A model generated the notes under the pieces. It did not search any database and was not told the origin of the DNA. It worked only from the letters and a program-made list of their open reading frames with translations. From assembly GCA_934358495.1 (NCBI GenBank), contig CAKRKO010000008.1:1-52793 (forward strand): 52,793 nucleotides of DNA, read 5' to 3'. The stretch is from an uncultured Eubacterium sp. GTDB taxonomy: Bacteria > Bacillota > Clostridia > Lachnospirales > Lachnospiraceae. Both the position numbers and the translations under genes were made by a program. Below, one piece after another: positions 33,900-43,351 of the stretch. Numbering within the stretch: position 1 is the stretch's first letter; every line of letters starts with the position of its first letter.

Positions 33900-36800
33900 T
33901 TATAATTGCAATAATTCCAACAATTCTTCTTTTGAAAATGATGGGTTTCCAAGCGTATCTCCACTCAAAATCTGTTCCGCAAGTTCGGCCTTCTGCTCCT
34001 GCAATTTAATGATATTTTCCTCAATACTGTTTTTGGCAATCAGCTTATAAACCAGCACCCGGTTCTTTTGTCCGATGCGGTGTGCCCGGTCAGTTGCCTG
34101 ATTTTGCACGGCCGTATTCCACCACGGATCATAATGAACCACAATATCCGCTGCAGTCAGATTTAACCCCGTACCTCCGGCTTTCAAAGAAATGAGAAAT
34201 ACCGGGACATTATCCTGATTAAATTCTGTGACCAGGTGAATGCGCTCCTGTTTGGAGGTAGAACCAGTCAGCAAAAAGAACGGAATATCTGCTTTTTTCA
34301 ATCTGTCAGCAATAAGATCCAGCATAGTTGTAAACTGCGAAAAAACAAGCAGCTTATGTCCGGATTCCGTAGCATTCTGGATCAAATCGATACAAAGATC
34401 CAGTTTGGCTGATCCTGCAGAGTAATCCTCATATAACAGAGATGGATCGCAGCAAAGCTGGCGCAGCCGGGTCAGTTCTGAGAGAATCTGTAGTTTAGAA
34501 TGATTAAATTCTTCCGGAGACTGTTTGGAAAGCAGCATCTGAAGGCGCTGTACATGGGCCTGATACAGTTCTTTTTGCTCTCCTTCCATCGGTGCATACA
34601 TATTTTTTTCCAGTTTATCAGGTAAATCCTTCAGTACCTCTTTTTTCAGACGGCGCAGTATAAAGGGAGCAATCATTTTCTGAATCCGGTGCAGTGCATC
34701 TTCATCGTTTTGCTGCATGATAGGAAGCTCCAGCTCTTCCCGGAATCTGGAGTAGGAAAACAGATATCCCGGCATCAGATAGTCAAAAATGCTCCACAAT
34801 TCTCCAAGTCTGTTTTCCACCGGCGTACCAGTGAGAGCCAGACGAAAACGGGAGTCGATCTGTTTGACTGCCTGTGCTGCCTTTGTGGTGGCATTTTTGA
34901 TAAACTGTGCCTCATCAATGATCTGATAATCGAAGGAGATTGTCTGATAAAGTTCAATATCCCGTCGCAGCAGATCATAGGAAGTGATAAAAATGCGTCC
35001 TTTTCCAGCGGAGGCAGCTGTCAGAAGTGCTTTTCGTTCGGAGGCAGTTCCTGCTACCGTAAAAACGGGTAGTTCCGGTGCAAACTGCTGGCATTCCTGT
35101 GACCAGTTATAGACCAGGGAGGCCGGGCAGACAATCAGCGTGTTTGCTGAAGTTTGTGCCATTTCTATATAATGTGCATACAAAAATACGATGACCTGCA
35201 GTGTTTTTCCAAGTCCCATATCGTCAGCAAGAATACCGCCAAAACCGTTTGCATGCAGGGTTTCCAGCCACAGATAGCCCTTCTTCTGATATTCCCGCAG
35301 GATTTTAACATATTTTTCCGGTACTTCGAAGTCACTGTCTTCCACGGTGCGCATATTGCGGATCAGTTCACGGAAACCACGGCTTTTGTTTACCGGTACA
35401 GATTCGTCATCCCGAAGTTGTGCATCCAGATAAAGAGCACGGAATTTTGGCAGGGATATATGGCCGGAGGCAAGCTGCTGTTCTGTAAGCATGAGTCCCT
35501 GTTGAAGCTGGACCAGTGTGTCGAGGCTGCCCTCTTCCATCGTTACAAATTGTCCGGATTTCAGCCGGTAAAAGTTCTTTTTTCGATCATATTTTGACAG
35601 TAGAAAAGCAAGCTGTTCCAGGTTCATATCTTCGGATTCCAGATTAAAATCAAGTAAATTACCGTTCAGTGATACACCCAGAGATACTTTTGGTGGTTGT
35701 ATTACCTGAATTTTTTTCAGGCGGTCCGAGATATATACATCTGCAACGGCTTCACATTCCATCAATCCGCGGGTCAGAAATTCATAGATCATCCCGTCAT
35801 CTTCCGCTATGGCTGGCAGATCAGACAGATCATCCATAGCATTGCAGTAACCGGAAATCAGAGAAGCCACTTTGGCCTCTTCCCGAATATTGCGGTTTTG
35901 TCGTATTTTCTCAGAATGAAATACATGATATTCCCGGTTGGAACCATAATCAGCCACCAGATCACAGGTGATGATATCTTTTTGTGGCAAATCCAGGTAC
36001 AGTCGGAAAGACACCTCGTCCGGCAGATAGGTTTCCGGTGAAAAATTATTCATGGTGACATGATATGATTTTTTTAGTTCCGGAAGCATTTCCCGGGTAA
36101 AAAGAGGCAGATCCGATTCTGCGATAAAAGATTCTCCGCGGCACCATCCCGTCATACGGTCTTCAAACAGGTTGATGGCCTCGTGGGTACGGCGGCTGGT
36201 CCGATATATTTTATAGTCTTTAAAAATGTAATTCCAGTCACGGCTGGCAATGGATGGAACCGGTTCCAGAGACAGATGGATGCCGTCTTCCACCGCTGAG
36301 ATCTTCAGATTTTTCTGGTAAATTTCAGTGGCAGGATACCAGAGTTCCTGCTTTTTCACAGAGGGATCTACCAGAGTACCGGTCTCAGAAATGGTATCGA
36401 GAAAGGAATCCAGAAGCTCATTTTTTAAGGTAAAATTGCGGATATCTGTACTGTACCAGTAGTTATAATCCTGAAACTGACGGATAAAAAATTCCATCAG
36501 ACCGCGGCTGCTTTCGTCAAAGGCATTGAACTGATGGACAAAGGAAAGCTGTTTTCCGTAACTGTGCATTTCAGTGTGCATTACATGCTGCACCAGCTCC
36601 GGAATATTTTTCACCACATACATTTTGTCTTTTCCAATACGCAGAGATACAGAGATGTTGTTATAATCCAGATGTAGTGTCGGCTCCAGATGGATTTTTC
36701 CCATGAGGGAACCATCGGTGATCATCCAGTTTTCTTGATTTCCAAACTGCTGGAGGATCTGTTGCATGCTGTTATCTGTACGATGTTTTGAAAATTGTTC

Positions 36801-37235
36801 TGCATAAGAGGTTTCTATACTGGAATACGTAGATTGTTTTGCTGCTGATGTGTTTTTGGCAGCTTTATTTTCAAACGATACAGGTTCTGAAACTGGTGTG
36901 GAAACAGATTTTCCCTGATTGTGCATATAATAGAGCATCGTTGCCACACAGTGTTTGCAGATACCGTCATAGGAGGAGAATGCAATGCAGGGACAATAGT
37001 ATTCTACATCTTCCAACTCTTCATGGTCATCAAAAAAAAGTGTAATTTCTACATCATAATTTTGCTTATTGTTTCCACGCACGCGGGAACGAAAATTTAA
37101 TTCAGAATCGCCATATATACCTTCTGATTCGAAAGTGGAAAATTCCAGAACACCATTTGTACTTTCCAGAAGTTTTCCGCGGTAAAAAGTTTTTTCATTA
37201 TCTGCCTGTGCTTTAATATCGCGTTCTGTCCACAT
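33900..37235 (-). CDS. SWIM zinc-finger SNF2-family DNA-dependent ATPase
   Basis: 1111 residues. SWIM finger C81-x-C83...C93-x-H95 near the N terminus, a long middle region, then the SNF2 motor from about 640: Walker A ADDMGLGKT (about 669), DEAQFIKN, ALTGTPVENRLGELWSIFDYLMPGYL, and C-terminal lobe AGGTGLNLTAADIVVHYDPWWN and ATDRAHRIGQ. These ATPases translocate on duplex DNA and remodel protein-DNA complexes. AAGGAG lies 13 bases before the ATG. Its 3' end is only about 38 bases from the last iteron unit, so it may be part of, or hitch with, the replicon module; it is also common in Firmicutes chromosomes. Confidence 0.92.
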   Translation of the reverse strand: MWTERDIKAQADNEKTFYRGKLLESTNGVLEFSTFESEGIYGDSELNFRSRVRGNNKQNYDVEITLFFDDHEELEDVEYYCPCIAFSSYDGICKHCVATMLYYMHNQGKSVSTPVSEPVSFENKAAKNTSAAKQSTYSSIETSYAEQFSKHRTDNSMQQILQQFGNQENWMITDGSLMGKIHLEPTLHLDYNNISVSLRIGKDKMYVVKNIPELVQHVMHTEMHSYGKQLSFVHQFNAFDESSRGLMEFFIRQFQDYNYWYSTDIRNFTLKNELLDSFLDTISETGTLVDPSVKKQELWYPATEIYQKNLKISAVEDGIHLSLEPVPSIASRDWNYIFKDYKIYRTSRRTHEAINLFEDRMTGWCRGESFIAESDLPLFTREMLPELKKSYHVTMNNFSPETYLPDEVSFRLYLDLPQKDIITCDLVADYGSNREYHVFHSEKIRQNRNIREEAKVASLISGYCNAMDDLSDLPAIAEDDGMIYEFLTRGLMECEAVADVYISDRLKKIQVIQPPKVSLGVSLNGNLLDFNLESEDMNLEQLAFLLSKYDRKKNFYRLKSGQFVTMEEGSLDTLVQLQQGLMLTEQQLASGHISLPKFRALYLDAQLRDDESVPVNKSRGFRELIRNMRTVEDSDFEVPEKYVKILREYQKKGYLWLETLHANGFGGILADDMGLGKTLQVIVFLYAHYIEMAQTSANTLIVCPASLVYNWSQECQQFAPELPVFTVAGTASERKALLTAASAGKGRIFITSYDLLRRDIELYQTISFDYQIIDEAQFIKNATTKAAQAVKQIDSRFRLALTGTPVENRLGELWSIFDYLMPGYLFSYSRFREELELPIMQQNDEDALHRIQKMIAPFILRRLKKEVLKDLPDKLEKNMYAPMEGEQKELYQAHVQRLQMLLSKQSPEEFNHSKLQILSELTRLRQLCCDPSLLYEDYSAGSAKLDLCIDLIQNATESGHKLLVFSQFTTMLDLIADRLKKADIPFFLLTGSTSKQERIHLVTEFNQDNVPVFLISLKAGGTGLNLTAADIVVHYDPWWNTAVQNQATDRAHRIGQKNRVLVYKLIAKNSIEENIIKLQEQKAELAEQILSGDTLGNPSFSKEELLELLQL

Positions 37236-37273
37236 GTGTTGTGCATGCTCCTTTTCTTTTGTATGTAATTATT

Positions 37274-37466
37274 TTTATCTCAGTCGAGAAGACTCCCACT
37301 TCTGCAAGTGGTGAGTAATAACAAGTCTTTCTCAGTGGGAGTACAATCTCCGACTGAGATAAACGCTCCGCGGGGATGTGCAGTGATTCTGAGAAGAATA
37401 TGTCAGCTTTCGCTGACCAGAATCACGCACCAAGTCTCACGTGCGTTCGACTTGAATTATAATGTT
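37274..37466. mobile_element. Palindromic element of about 190 bp upstream of the SNF2 gene
   Basis: Nested hairpins: TATCTCAGTCG...CTCCCAC (about 37276-37300) pairs with GTGGGAG...CGACTGAGATA (about 37339-37363), enclosing CACTT-CTGC-AAGTG. Then GTGATTCTG/CAGAATCAC (about 37381-37427) encloses GTCAGC-TTTC-GCTGAC. Then CACGTG and AAGTC...GACTT. No ORF. Hairpin-rich ends recall IS200/IS605-derived non-autonomous elements, or a structured RNA in the helicase leader; I cannot decide. Confidence 0.5.
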
Positions 37467-37521
37467 AGCTCTTGTTCCATACTTTCTACTCTCACAATTC
37501 TATTATAATATGATATAAAAA

Positions 37522-37553
37522 AAAGAAAAAGCTGTAAATGAAGCTTTTTCTTT
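37522..37553 (-). terminator. Terminator after the corrinoid-protein gene
   Basis: AAAGAAAAAGCT (37522-37533) pairs with AGCTTTTTCTTT (37542-37553), 8-nt loop, T-run on both strands. Confidence 0.85.
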
Positions 37554-37584
37554 AAAAATAGCGGGAATTGTGTAAGGATACGTT

Positions 37585-38220
37585 TTATCCTTCAAATACA
37601 GTTGCGGCTGCGTCTGCTGCGGAAGCGGCATCCTCTGTGTAGATATCAGCGTGAATGCTGTCTGCAAATGCCTGATTTACAGGAGCGCCACCGACCATAA
37701 TAGTTACTTTGTCACGGATTCCTGCTTCTTCAGCTGCTTTTACAACTTCGCTAAGCATTGGCATGGTAGTTGTAAGAAGCGCGGAACAGCAGATAATGCT
37801 GCAGTCGTTCTCGATAGCACATTTAACGAAATCCTGAGGATCAACGTCTACACCGAGGTCAATGATCTCGATGCCTTTGCCTTCGATCATCATACGGACC
37901 AGGTTTTTACCGATATCATGCATGTCACCTTTTACGGTTCCGATGCATGCTTTTCCAAGAGGTTCTGCTGCCTCTCCGCTAAGATGTGGTTTTAAAAGTG
38001 TGGTACCGGCATTCATGGCGCGGGCTGCAACTAATACTTCAGGTACGAATACTTCATCGTTTTTGAATTTCTCGCCGATGATGTTCATTCCGTCAAGAAG
38101 ACCTTCTTTTAAGATGGTTGTTGCATCAACTCCCTCGTCGAGAGCCTGCTGAACAAGCTTTGTTACCTCTTTTTTCTTTCCTCTCTGTAATGCAGATGAA
38201 ATATCATTAATAATTGACAT
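37585..38220 (-). CDS. Corrinoid (B12-binding) protein, MtbC/MttC family
   Basis: 211 residues. N-terminal helical cap (about 1-85: LLDGMNIIGEKFKNDEVFVPEVLVAARAMN) and Rossmann B12 domain with the cobalt-ligand motif D99-x-H101-x-x-G104 in GDMHDIGKN, then IMVGGAPV. It carries a methyl group on cobalt between a substrate-specific methyltransferase and tetrahydrofolate or CoM-type acceptors. GGAGG precedes the ATG. No MttB-type methyltransferase or activator is adjacent, so the partner must be encoded elsewhere. Confidence 0.93.
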   Translation of the reverse strand: MSIINDISSALQRGKKKEVTKLVQQALDEGVDATTILKEGLLDGMNIIGEKFKNDEVFVPEVLVAARAMNAGTTLLKPHLSGEAAEPLGKACIGTVKGDMHDIGKNLVRMMIEGKGIEIIDLGVDVDPQDFVKCAIENDCSIICCSALLTTTMPMLSEVVKAAEEAGIRDKVTIMVGGAPVNQAFADSIHADIYTEDAASAADAAATVFEG

Positions 38221-38372
38221 GTTGTGTTATTCCTCCTGTCACATTAGTTTTATCTGTTCATCGATCAGTTTCGGTATACTGCACCACTGGTGTTACCTAT
38301 CGGTTACCAAAATTTGTATTTAATATTATACCGTAAATGAAGGAAGTTGTAAAATAAATATTTTCACACAAA

Positions 38373-38422
38373 AAAGAGCTCCATTCATCGTTGTTTGCGG
38401 GGATCGATGAATGGAACTCTTT
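38373..38422. terminator. Strong bidirectional terminator
   Basis: AAAGAGCTCCATTCATCG (38373-38390) pairs with CGATGAATGGAACTCTTT (38405-38422), one mismatch, T-run on both strands. It ends the small gene at 38563-38769 and insulates the corrinoid gene. Confidence 0.85.
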
Positions 38423-38562
38423 CCTTGGGGTTAATAGTCAGAAACAAAATTACGGTTTCCTGATTATTAAAATTTTATTTAAAGGAAGGTATTTTAAGGG
38501 ATTAAGATATTTTTTCTTCCTTCAGTATCCGAAAGATACTTTTATAAGGTCAGATCAACTGA

Positions 38563-38769
38563 TTAGCAGAATTTATGACGTAAGTAAGCTTCTACGTAGT
38601 TGTCGTTTGTCTGCATTGCTTTTGTGAAAAGAGCTCTTGGATTTTTTCTCCATGCTTCTTTTAATGCTTCTTCTTTTTCTAATAATTTGATTGTCAGGTT
38701 GTTAGTATTTAATACCTGCTCTGCGCTCATTTTCTGTGCTCTTGTATATAAACCTTTGAATAATGTCAT
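38563..38769 (-). CDS. Small hypothetical protein (68 aa)
   Basis: AAGGAGGACACAATC precedes ATG 38769, a strong start. The product is soluble and mostly helical: KMSAEQVLNTNNLTIKLLEKEEALKEAWRKNPRALFTKAMQTNDNYVEAYLRHKFC, with one terminal Cys. I do not recognise the family. It has its own terminator about 140 bases downstream, so it is probably a monocistronic real gene. No functional link to its neighbours is visible. Confidence 0.65.
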   Translation of the reverse strand: MTLFKGLYTRAQKMSAEQVLNTNNLTIKLLEKEEALKEAWRKNPRALFTKAMQTNDNYVEAYLRHKFC

Positions 38770-38980
38770 GATTGTGTCCTCCTTTATATGTGAATGTTAA
38801 TCAGTTCTTGTTTTCTTGTTGAGATTATTATATTATATATGATGAAAGAAGTAAAGCTATTGTATCTTAGGGATATATTAAGTAAAACTTAATGATAATA
38901 TTTAGAAAGCATACATGATGCACAAATAGTCACATTTAATTTGTACAACCTGTACAAGTAGCATTTAAGAGGAGGTTTTT

Positions 38981-39874
38981 ATGGATACAGCAAGATATCA
39001 GGCATTTCTGACAGCGGCAGAAACCGGAAGTATCAAAAATGCAGCGGAGGAACTGGGATATACACCATCCGGTGTCAGTCAGCTAATCAAAGCACTGGAG
39101 GAGGAACTTGGTTTTACACTGCTCTATCGGAGTAAAAAAGGGGTAAGTCTGACACAGGAAGGCCGCAGGCTGCGGCCAACGATCCGCGAGATTCTGGGGG
39201 CGGAAAATCGATTATTTCAGATGGCTTCGGAAATGCGGGGATTGTCTATTGGTGATATCAATATTGCAGCATATCATTGCCTGGCAGCAGGCTGGATGCC
39301 GTCATTAATCAGTGGATTTCAGAAAAAATATCCAAATATTCGTATCCAGCTTTTTGAAGGTACACAGCAGGATATATTGCAGTATCTTGATGATCGAATG
39401 GTGAATCTGGCGTTTTTTAATTGTGCGGATACGATCAATTATGATTGGTTGCCTTTAATGAAGGATCGTATGGTGGCTGTTTTGCCGAAAAATCATCCGA
39501 TGGCAGAAAATGAGGTGTTTCCATTGGAAGCCTGCCGTGATGAGCGCTTTATTATGGCGGAGCACGGACAGGATCAGGATGTATTGGATATGTTGGATGA
39601 AGTAAATGTTAAGCCGAATATTTATCTGTCTACGTTTGATTCCTTTACCGCACTTGCCATGATTGAAAAGGGGTTGGGAATCAGTATTATGAATGAAATT
39701 AGTATTCCACCGGAAAGTAATCGGGATATCGTGACACTTCCGACGGTGCCGGAGCATTTTATTGAGATGGGAATTGCATTGCCCTCTATTGCGCAGGCAT
39801 CTCCTGCGGTTAAAAAGTTTATTACATATGCAGTAGAATCAGGAATCTGCAGTGCACATCCTCTGGGAGTTTAA
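38981..39874 (+). CDS. LysR-family transcriptional regulator
   Basis: 297 residues. N-terminal winged HTH (about 1-62: QAFLTAAETGSIKNAAEELGYTPSGVSQLIKALEEELGFTLLYRSKKGVSLTQEG), linker helix, then the two-lobe periplasmic-binding-type effector domain (about 90-290). AGAGGAGG precedes the ATG. It faces the small gene at 38769 across about 210 bases, so that gene could be a target; the nearest enzyme on the other side is the alcohol dehydrogenase beyond a MITE-like element. Effector unknown. Confidence 0.92.
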   Translation: MDTARYQAFLTAAETGSIKNAAEELGYTPSGVSQLIKALEEELGFTLLYRSKKGVSLTQEGRRLRPTIREILGAENRLFQMASEMRGLSIGDINIAAYHCLAAGWMPSLISGFQKKYPNIRIQLFEGTQQDILQYLDDRMVNLAFFNCADTINYDWLPLMKDRMVAVLPKNHPMAENEVFPLEACRDERFIMAEHGQDQDVLDMLDEVNVKPNIYLSTFDSFTALAMIEKGLGISIMNEISIPPESNRDIVTLPTVPEHFIEMGIALPSIAQASPAVKKFITYAVESGICSAHPLGV

Positions 39875-39883
39875 AATAATTAT

Positions 39884-40080
39884 ATGATTTGGGTGTCAAA
39901 ACACCCAAATCTTGATTACACGGATTGTTTCGTGCTTTGCACTCCCACAATCCTTCCCGCTATTCGCATATCGTGGGATAAAAATCCCACTTTTATGCTC
40001 ATATCGGGGCGTGCCCCAAGGTCATTCATCCACCCTTGTGCAAGCACAGGTGGACTCAGACCTTTTGACACTGTAATCAT
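39884..40080. mobile_element. MITE-like element with imperfect 18-bp terminal inverted repeats
   Basis: Ends ATGATTTGGGTGTCAAAA (39884-39901) and TTTTGACACTGTAATCAT (40063-40080) match at 15 of 18 bases when inverted. The 197-bp body has no ORF but several hairpins: GATTTGGGTGT/ACACCCAAATC, GTGGGAT-AAAA-ATCCCAC, GGGGCGTGCCCC and CCACC...GGTGG. It fills the gap between two convergent genes, overlapping neither. Non-autonomous transposon or folded repeat. Confidence 0.6.
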
Positions 40081-40085
40081 TATAT

Positions 40086-41120
40086 TTAACATGTTATTGC
40101 CACTTTGATCACGCCGTCTCTTTTATTTTCAAAAAGTTCATAGGCTTCTTCGATTCTGCTAAGTGGATAGGTGTGTGTGATCAGCGCTTCTGTATTGATC
40201 TTGCCTTCGGCTATTAGCTCCAGCGTTTCTTCACAATCGCAGCCATCCACTCCTCCTGTTTTAAATGTAAGATTCTTGCCATACATATCTGGCAGTGGTA
40301 AGATCTGGGCTTTATCATAAAGAGCCACTACCGTCACGATTGCATTTGGTCTTGCACATTCCCATGCCAGCCGAAAAGTAGATTCTGCTCCTGCAACTTC
40401 AAGAACAACATCAGCTCCACCATGTTCGCTGTTTGTCTGTACAAAATCAAAACATTCTTCCGGAGAAACTGTAAGAACCTCCGGATAATGTTTCCTAATA
40501 AAATGCATACGATTTTCGTCTTTTTCGCATATGATGATCCGTTTTGGATTCTTTAGCATAACGGACAGTAAGGTACAGATACCTGTAGGTCCGGCTCCAA
40601 TGATCAGTACGGTGTCATTCTCTGTAATCTCAGAAATACGTGTTGCCCAATAGCCGGTAGCAAGAACATCTCCTACAAATAAAGCCTGTCTGTCTGTAAC
40701 TTTATCAGGAATCTTATTCAGTCCCTGGTCTGCAAATGGTACACGGACATATTCTGCCTGACCGCCATCAATACGGCAGCCAAGAGCCCAGCCGCCATTT
40801 TGATCGGTGCAGTTATTTACATACCCTTTCTTGCAGAAAAAACATTCCCCGCAAAAAGTTTCTACATTTACCGTTACACGGTCTCCAGGCTTCACTTTCG
40901 TTACAGCACTTCCAACTTCTTCCACGATTCCAACCATCTCATGGCCGACTGTAATGCCCGGAACTGCTTTTGGAACGCTTCCGTGCTTAATGTGAAGGTC
41001 ACTGGAACAAATGCTGGCAAGTGTCACCTTTACAATGGCATCCCTTTCATGCATCAGTATCGGTTTCGGTTTTTCTATTAATTCAAATTTCCCTTTTGAA
41101 ACATATGTATAAGTCTTCAT
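40086..41120 (-). CDS. Zinc-dependent medium-chain alcohol/polyol dehydrogenase
   Basis: 344 residues. Catalytic zinc ligands C38, H60 and E61 (GHEMVG), the structural zinc cluster C90, C93, C96, C104, and Rossmann IIGAGPTGI (about 172-180). It oxidises a secondary alcohol or reduces a carbonyl with NAD(P); threonine, sorbitol and butanediol dehydrogenases share this form. The start is preceded by GGGGAAAAA. It stands alone, so the substrate cannot be given. Confidence 0.92.
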   Translation of the reverse strand: MKTYTYVSKGKFELIEKPKPILMHERDAIVKVTLASICSSDLHIKHGSVPKAVPGITVGHEMVGIVEEVGSAVTKVKPGDRVTVNVETFCGECFFCKKGYVNNCTDQNGGWALGCRIDGGQAEYVRVPFADQGLNKIPDKVTDRQALFVGDVLATGYWATRISEITENDTVLIIGAGPTGICTLLSVMLKNPKRIIICEKDENRMHFIRKHYPEVLTVSPEECFDFVQTNSEHGGADVVLEVAGAESTFRLAWECARPNAIVTVVALYDKAQILPLPDMYGKNLTFKTGGVDGCDCEETLELIAEGKINTEALITHTYPLSRIEEAYELFENKRDGVIKVAITC

Positions 41121-41192
41121 TTTTTCCCCGTTATTTTCTTATAATTTTCGCTACACTGGATTTTAATATTATAGTTTTCCGTTCTTGAATTA

Positions 41193-41936
41193 TTATCGAA
41201 TGCTCCATTGCCAAATAATAAACAAGATAAGAAGATGCGCCGGATAAAAAGCATAGCAGAAATATTTGAACCATTTGCTATGGTATCCCTGCTTTCCATT
41301 ATATAACCAGATTGGAATAAGAGCCAACAGTGCAAAGCTTTGTTGTGCAATCTCAAAATGATGTCCCAGGATAGTTACCGGATAATACAGATCTCCAAGC
41401 ATAATTACATTCAAATAGTACATTCCGGCAAACTGTGCCACAAAAGAAACCCATGTTTTTTTTCGGAAAAAGTAAAAAAGCAATACTGTCAGTATTCCCG
41501 CTGCATTGTAATCTACCATGGTTATGGTTCCAAGCAGATAGTCCATTAAAAGAACAAGACAAATTATAAGAATCAGTATCCATTGCTTTTGTTTCTTCTT
41601 TGCTTTTTCAATAATCTGTATCGATACCAGACCTAACAGAAATGTCCATAGTACGTTTTGATGAAACGGGTAAAATAAAGAACTTCCCATAATCAAGTTA
41701 AATGGTATTTCTGAAATTAGAGCAAATAGAAAAAGACGCTGCATATACCTTTTAATATTTGAAGTATAATAGCATCCTTCTGCAATCATAAATGCAAAGA
41801 TTGGAAATGCCAGTCTTCCTATGCATGTCAGCCATTCCTGTGCCGGAAATAGTGTCGCCCATAAATGATCGCATAGCATAAATAACATTGCTAAAATATG
41901 CAGTGTAAATGAATTGATTCCTCTTTTTTTCTCCAT
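41193..41936 (-). CDS. TraX-family membrane protein
   Basis: 247 residues, about 8 TM helices. FTLHILAMLFMLCDHLWATLFPAQEWLTCIGRLAFPIFAFMIAEGCYYTSN near the N terminus and RLFLFALISEIPFNLI next are TraX signatures; a conserved HQN...LG stretch follows. TraX acetylates F pilin in conjugative plasmids, but homologues are widespread in Firmicutes chromosomes with unknown acceptors. ACGGAGAAG precedes the ATG. No conjugation genes are here. Confidence 0.9.
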   Translation of the reverse strand: MEKKRGINSFTLHILAMLFMLCDHLWATLFPAQEWLTCIGRLAFPIFAFMIAEGCYYTSNIKRYMQRLFLFALISEIPFNLIMGSSLFYPFHQNVLWTFLLGLVSIQIIEKAKKKQKQWILILIICLVLLMDYLLGTITMVDYNAAGILTVLLFYFFRKKTWVSFVAQFAGMYYLNVIMLGDLYYPVTILGHHFEIAQQSFALLALIPIWLYNGKQGYHSKWFKYFCYAFYPAHLLILFIIWQWSIR

Positions 41937-42010
41937 AGATTCTTCTCCGTCTATTCAGGCTTAGATATCTGCCAGTTATTCTTTTTTATTATATCTTTCA
42001 TGATTTAAAA

Positions 42011-43345
42011 TTACTTCATGAGCTTTCGAATTTTATCTATCAAAATGATATCTGCCGGTAACCAGGCGACGCTATCTAACTGATCTTTTGTGAGCCATTT
42101 TGCAGCTGCAGCCTCCTTTAATTCGAGATGACCATTTGTAATTTCTGCCCAAAAACAATCCATCGAAAGATGAAAAGTTGGATAATCAAACTCAATCGTG
42201 TCAATAAGCTCGCCAACTGAAATCTGTGTATCAAGTTCCTCCATGATTTCACGCTTCAATGCTTCCGGTGGCGTTTCACTGGGCTCGATCTTCCCGCCCG
42301 GAAATTCCCAGCCTTCGTTTAAAATTTCCACAGAAAAAATATAATCCAACGGCTCGTTTTTTTCTGTTGCATCGCTCTCATCCATCGCCAATCGCTCAAA
42401 TGCAGTTTGTCTTTCCTGCTCTGACGCACTTCCATTTAACGCGATCGTTCGAAACGCTTTTCCGGTTGATGGATTAATCATCTGATTAAACTTGGCAGAT
42501 AGTTCTTTTGTTTCTGTCAAAGTACTACAGAAAACAAGTCCTTTTACTTTCTCACCGCTGTATCCATAATAATCTGCCTGCGTAATAATATGCTTCACAC
42601 GCTCGTCACTCGTAAGCATGGAAAAATCACGATTACATTCTTCGTTATCGCCAATAATCGATAAATCGGTTATGCCAAAATAATGGAACGGGCAAAGCAG
42701 ATTCTCTTTCATTGCTTGCTGCAGGCGGATTTCGTAGGCAATCTGATAGTTGAAAATCTCATATACATTTCTTCCTGCAAGGTTATCATCTCTCTTATCC
42801 GGTGTAGCTGTCATTCCAAGCCACAGCTTCGGTGTAAAATGTCTCATTATCTTCTGATATGTCTCGGCGGAAACGTGATGCGCTTCATCCAGCACAATAC
42901 AGTCAAATGTATCTTTCGCATATTGAAGCAAATGCTCGTCCCGGTTCAGTGTCTGCACCGTAGCAAATACATAATCTGCATCATACTCATGGTAGCCTGC
43001 TCCAACAAGTCCCATGGAAATGGATTTGGCAAAAACTTTTTCGTAAGATTTTTTCGTCTGTCTAGCCAGCTGACCTCTGTGAACTAAAAACAGCACGCGC
43101 TTAAACCCGAGTTCACGCATGGCAAATGCAGAAGCATATGTTTTTCCGGTTCCAGTCGCGGAGATCAATAGCGCCCGCTCTTCTCCCTGCTCCAGAATCC
43201 TCCTTAGGTTTGTAATAAATCCCTCCTGCATAGAATTCGGTTTTAATCGGTATTTTTCAAGAGACGGAATCTCTTCGCTTTTCGAAATCTCGCGCTGATG
43301 TTTTATGATATTGTAGCGTTCTTGGTAAATTTCATAAAAATCATA
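42011..43345 (-). pseudogene. Decayed DEAD/DEAH helicase fused in frame to a Nudix domain
   Basis: An open frame from ATG 43231 gives 406 residues. Helicase lobe 1 is intact: SATGTGKT, VHRGQLARQTKKS, VLDEAHH, MTATP. Lobe 2 runs into FSVEILNEG and then switches to WEFPGGKIEPSETPPEALKREIMEELD, a complete Nudix box, and ends as a MutT-like domain. Coding-like sequence continues upstream to a stop at about 43347 (FYEIYQERYNIIKHQREISK), so the N-terminal part of the helicase is missing. I read this as remnants of a large DUF3427-type helicase with 5' loss and internal deletion; expression of a short chimera remains possible. Confidence 0.6.
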
Positions 43346-43351
43346 ATAACA

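Noticed and set aside
37274..37466. Riboswitch in the SNF2 leader
   Set aside because: Hairpins are strong, but they match no aptamer consensus that I know, and the gene is not a usual riboswitch target.
41193..41936. TraX as proof of a conjugative element
   Set aside because: TraX homologues are common in Firmicutes chromosomes and no other transfer genes are visible.
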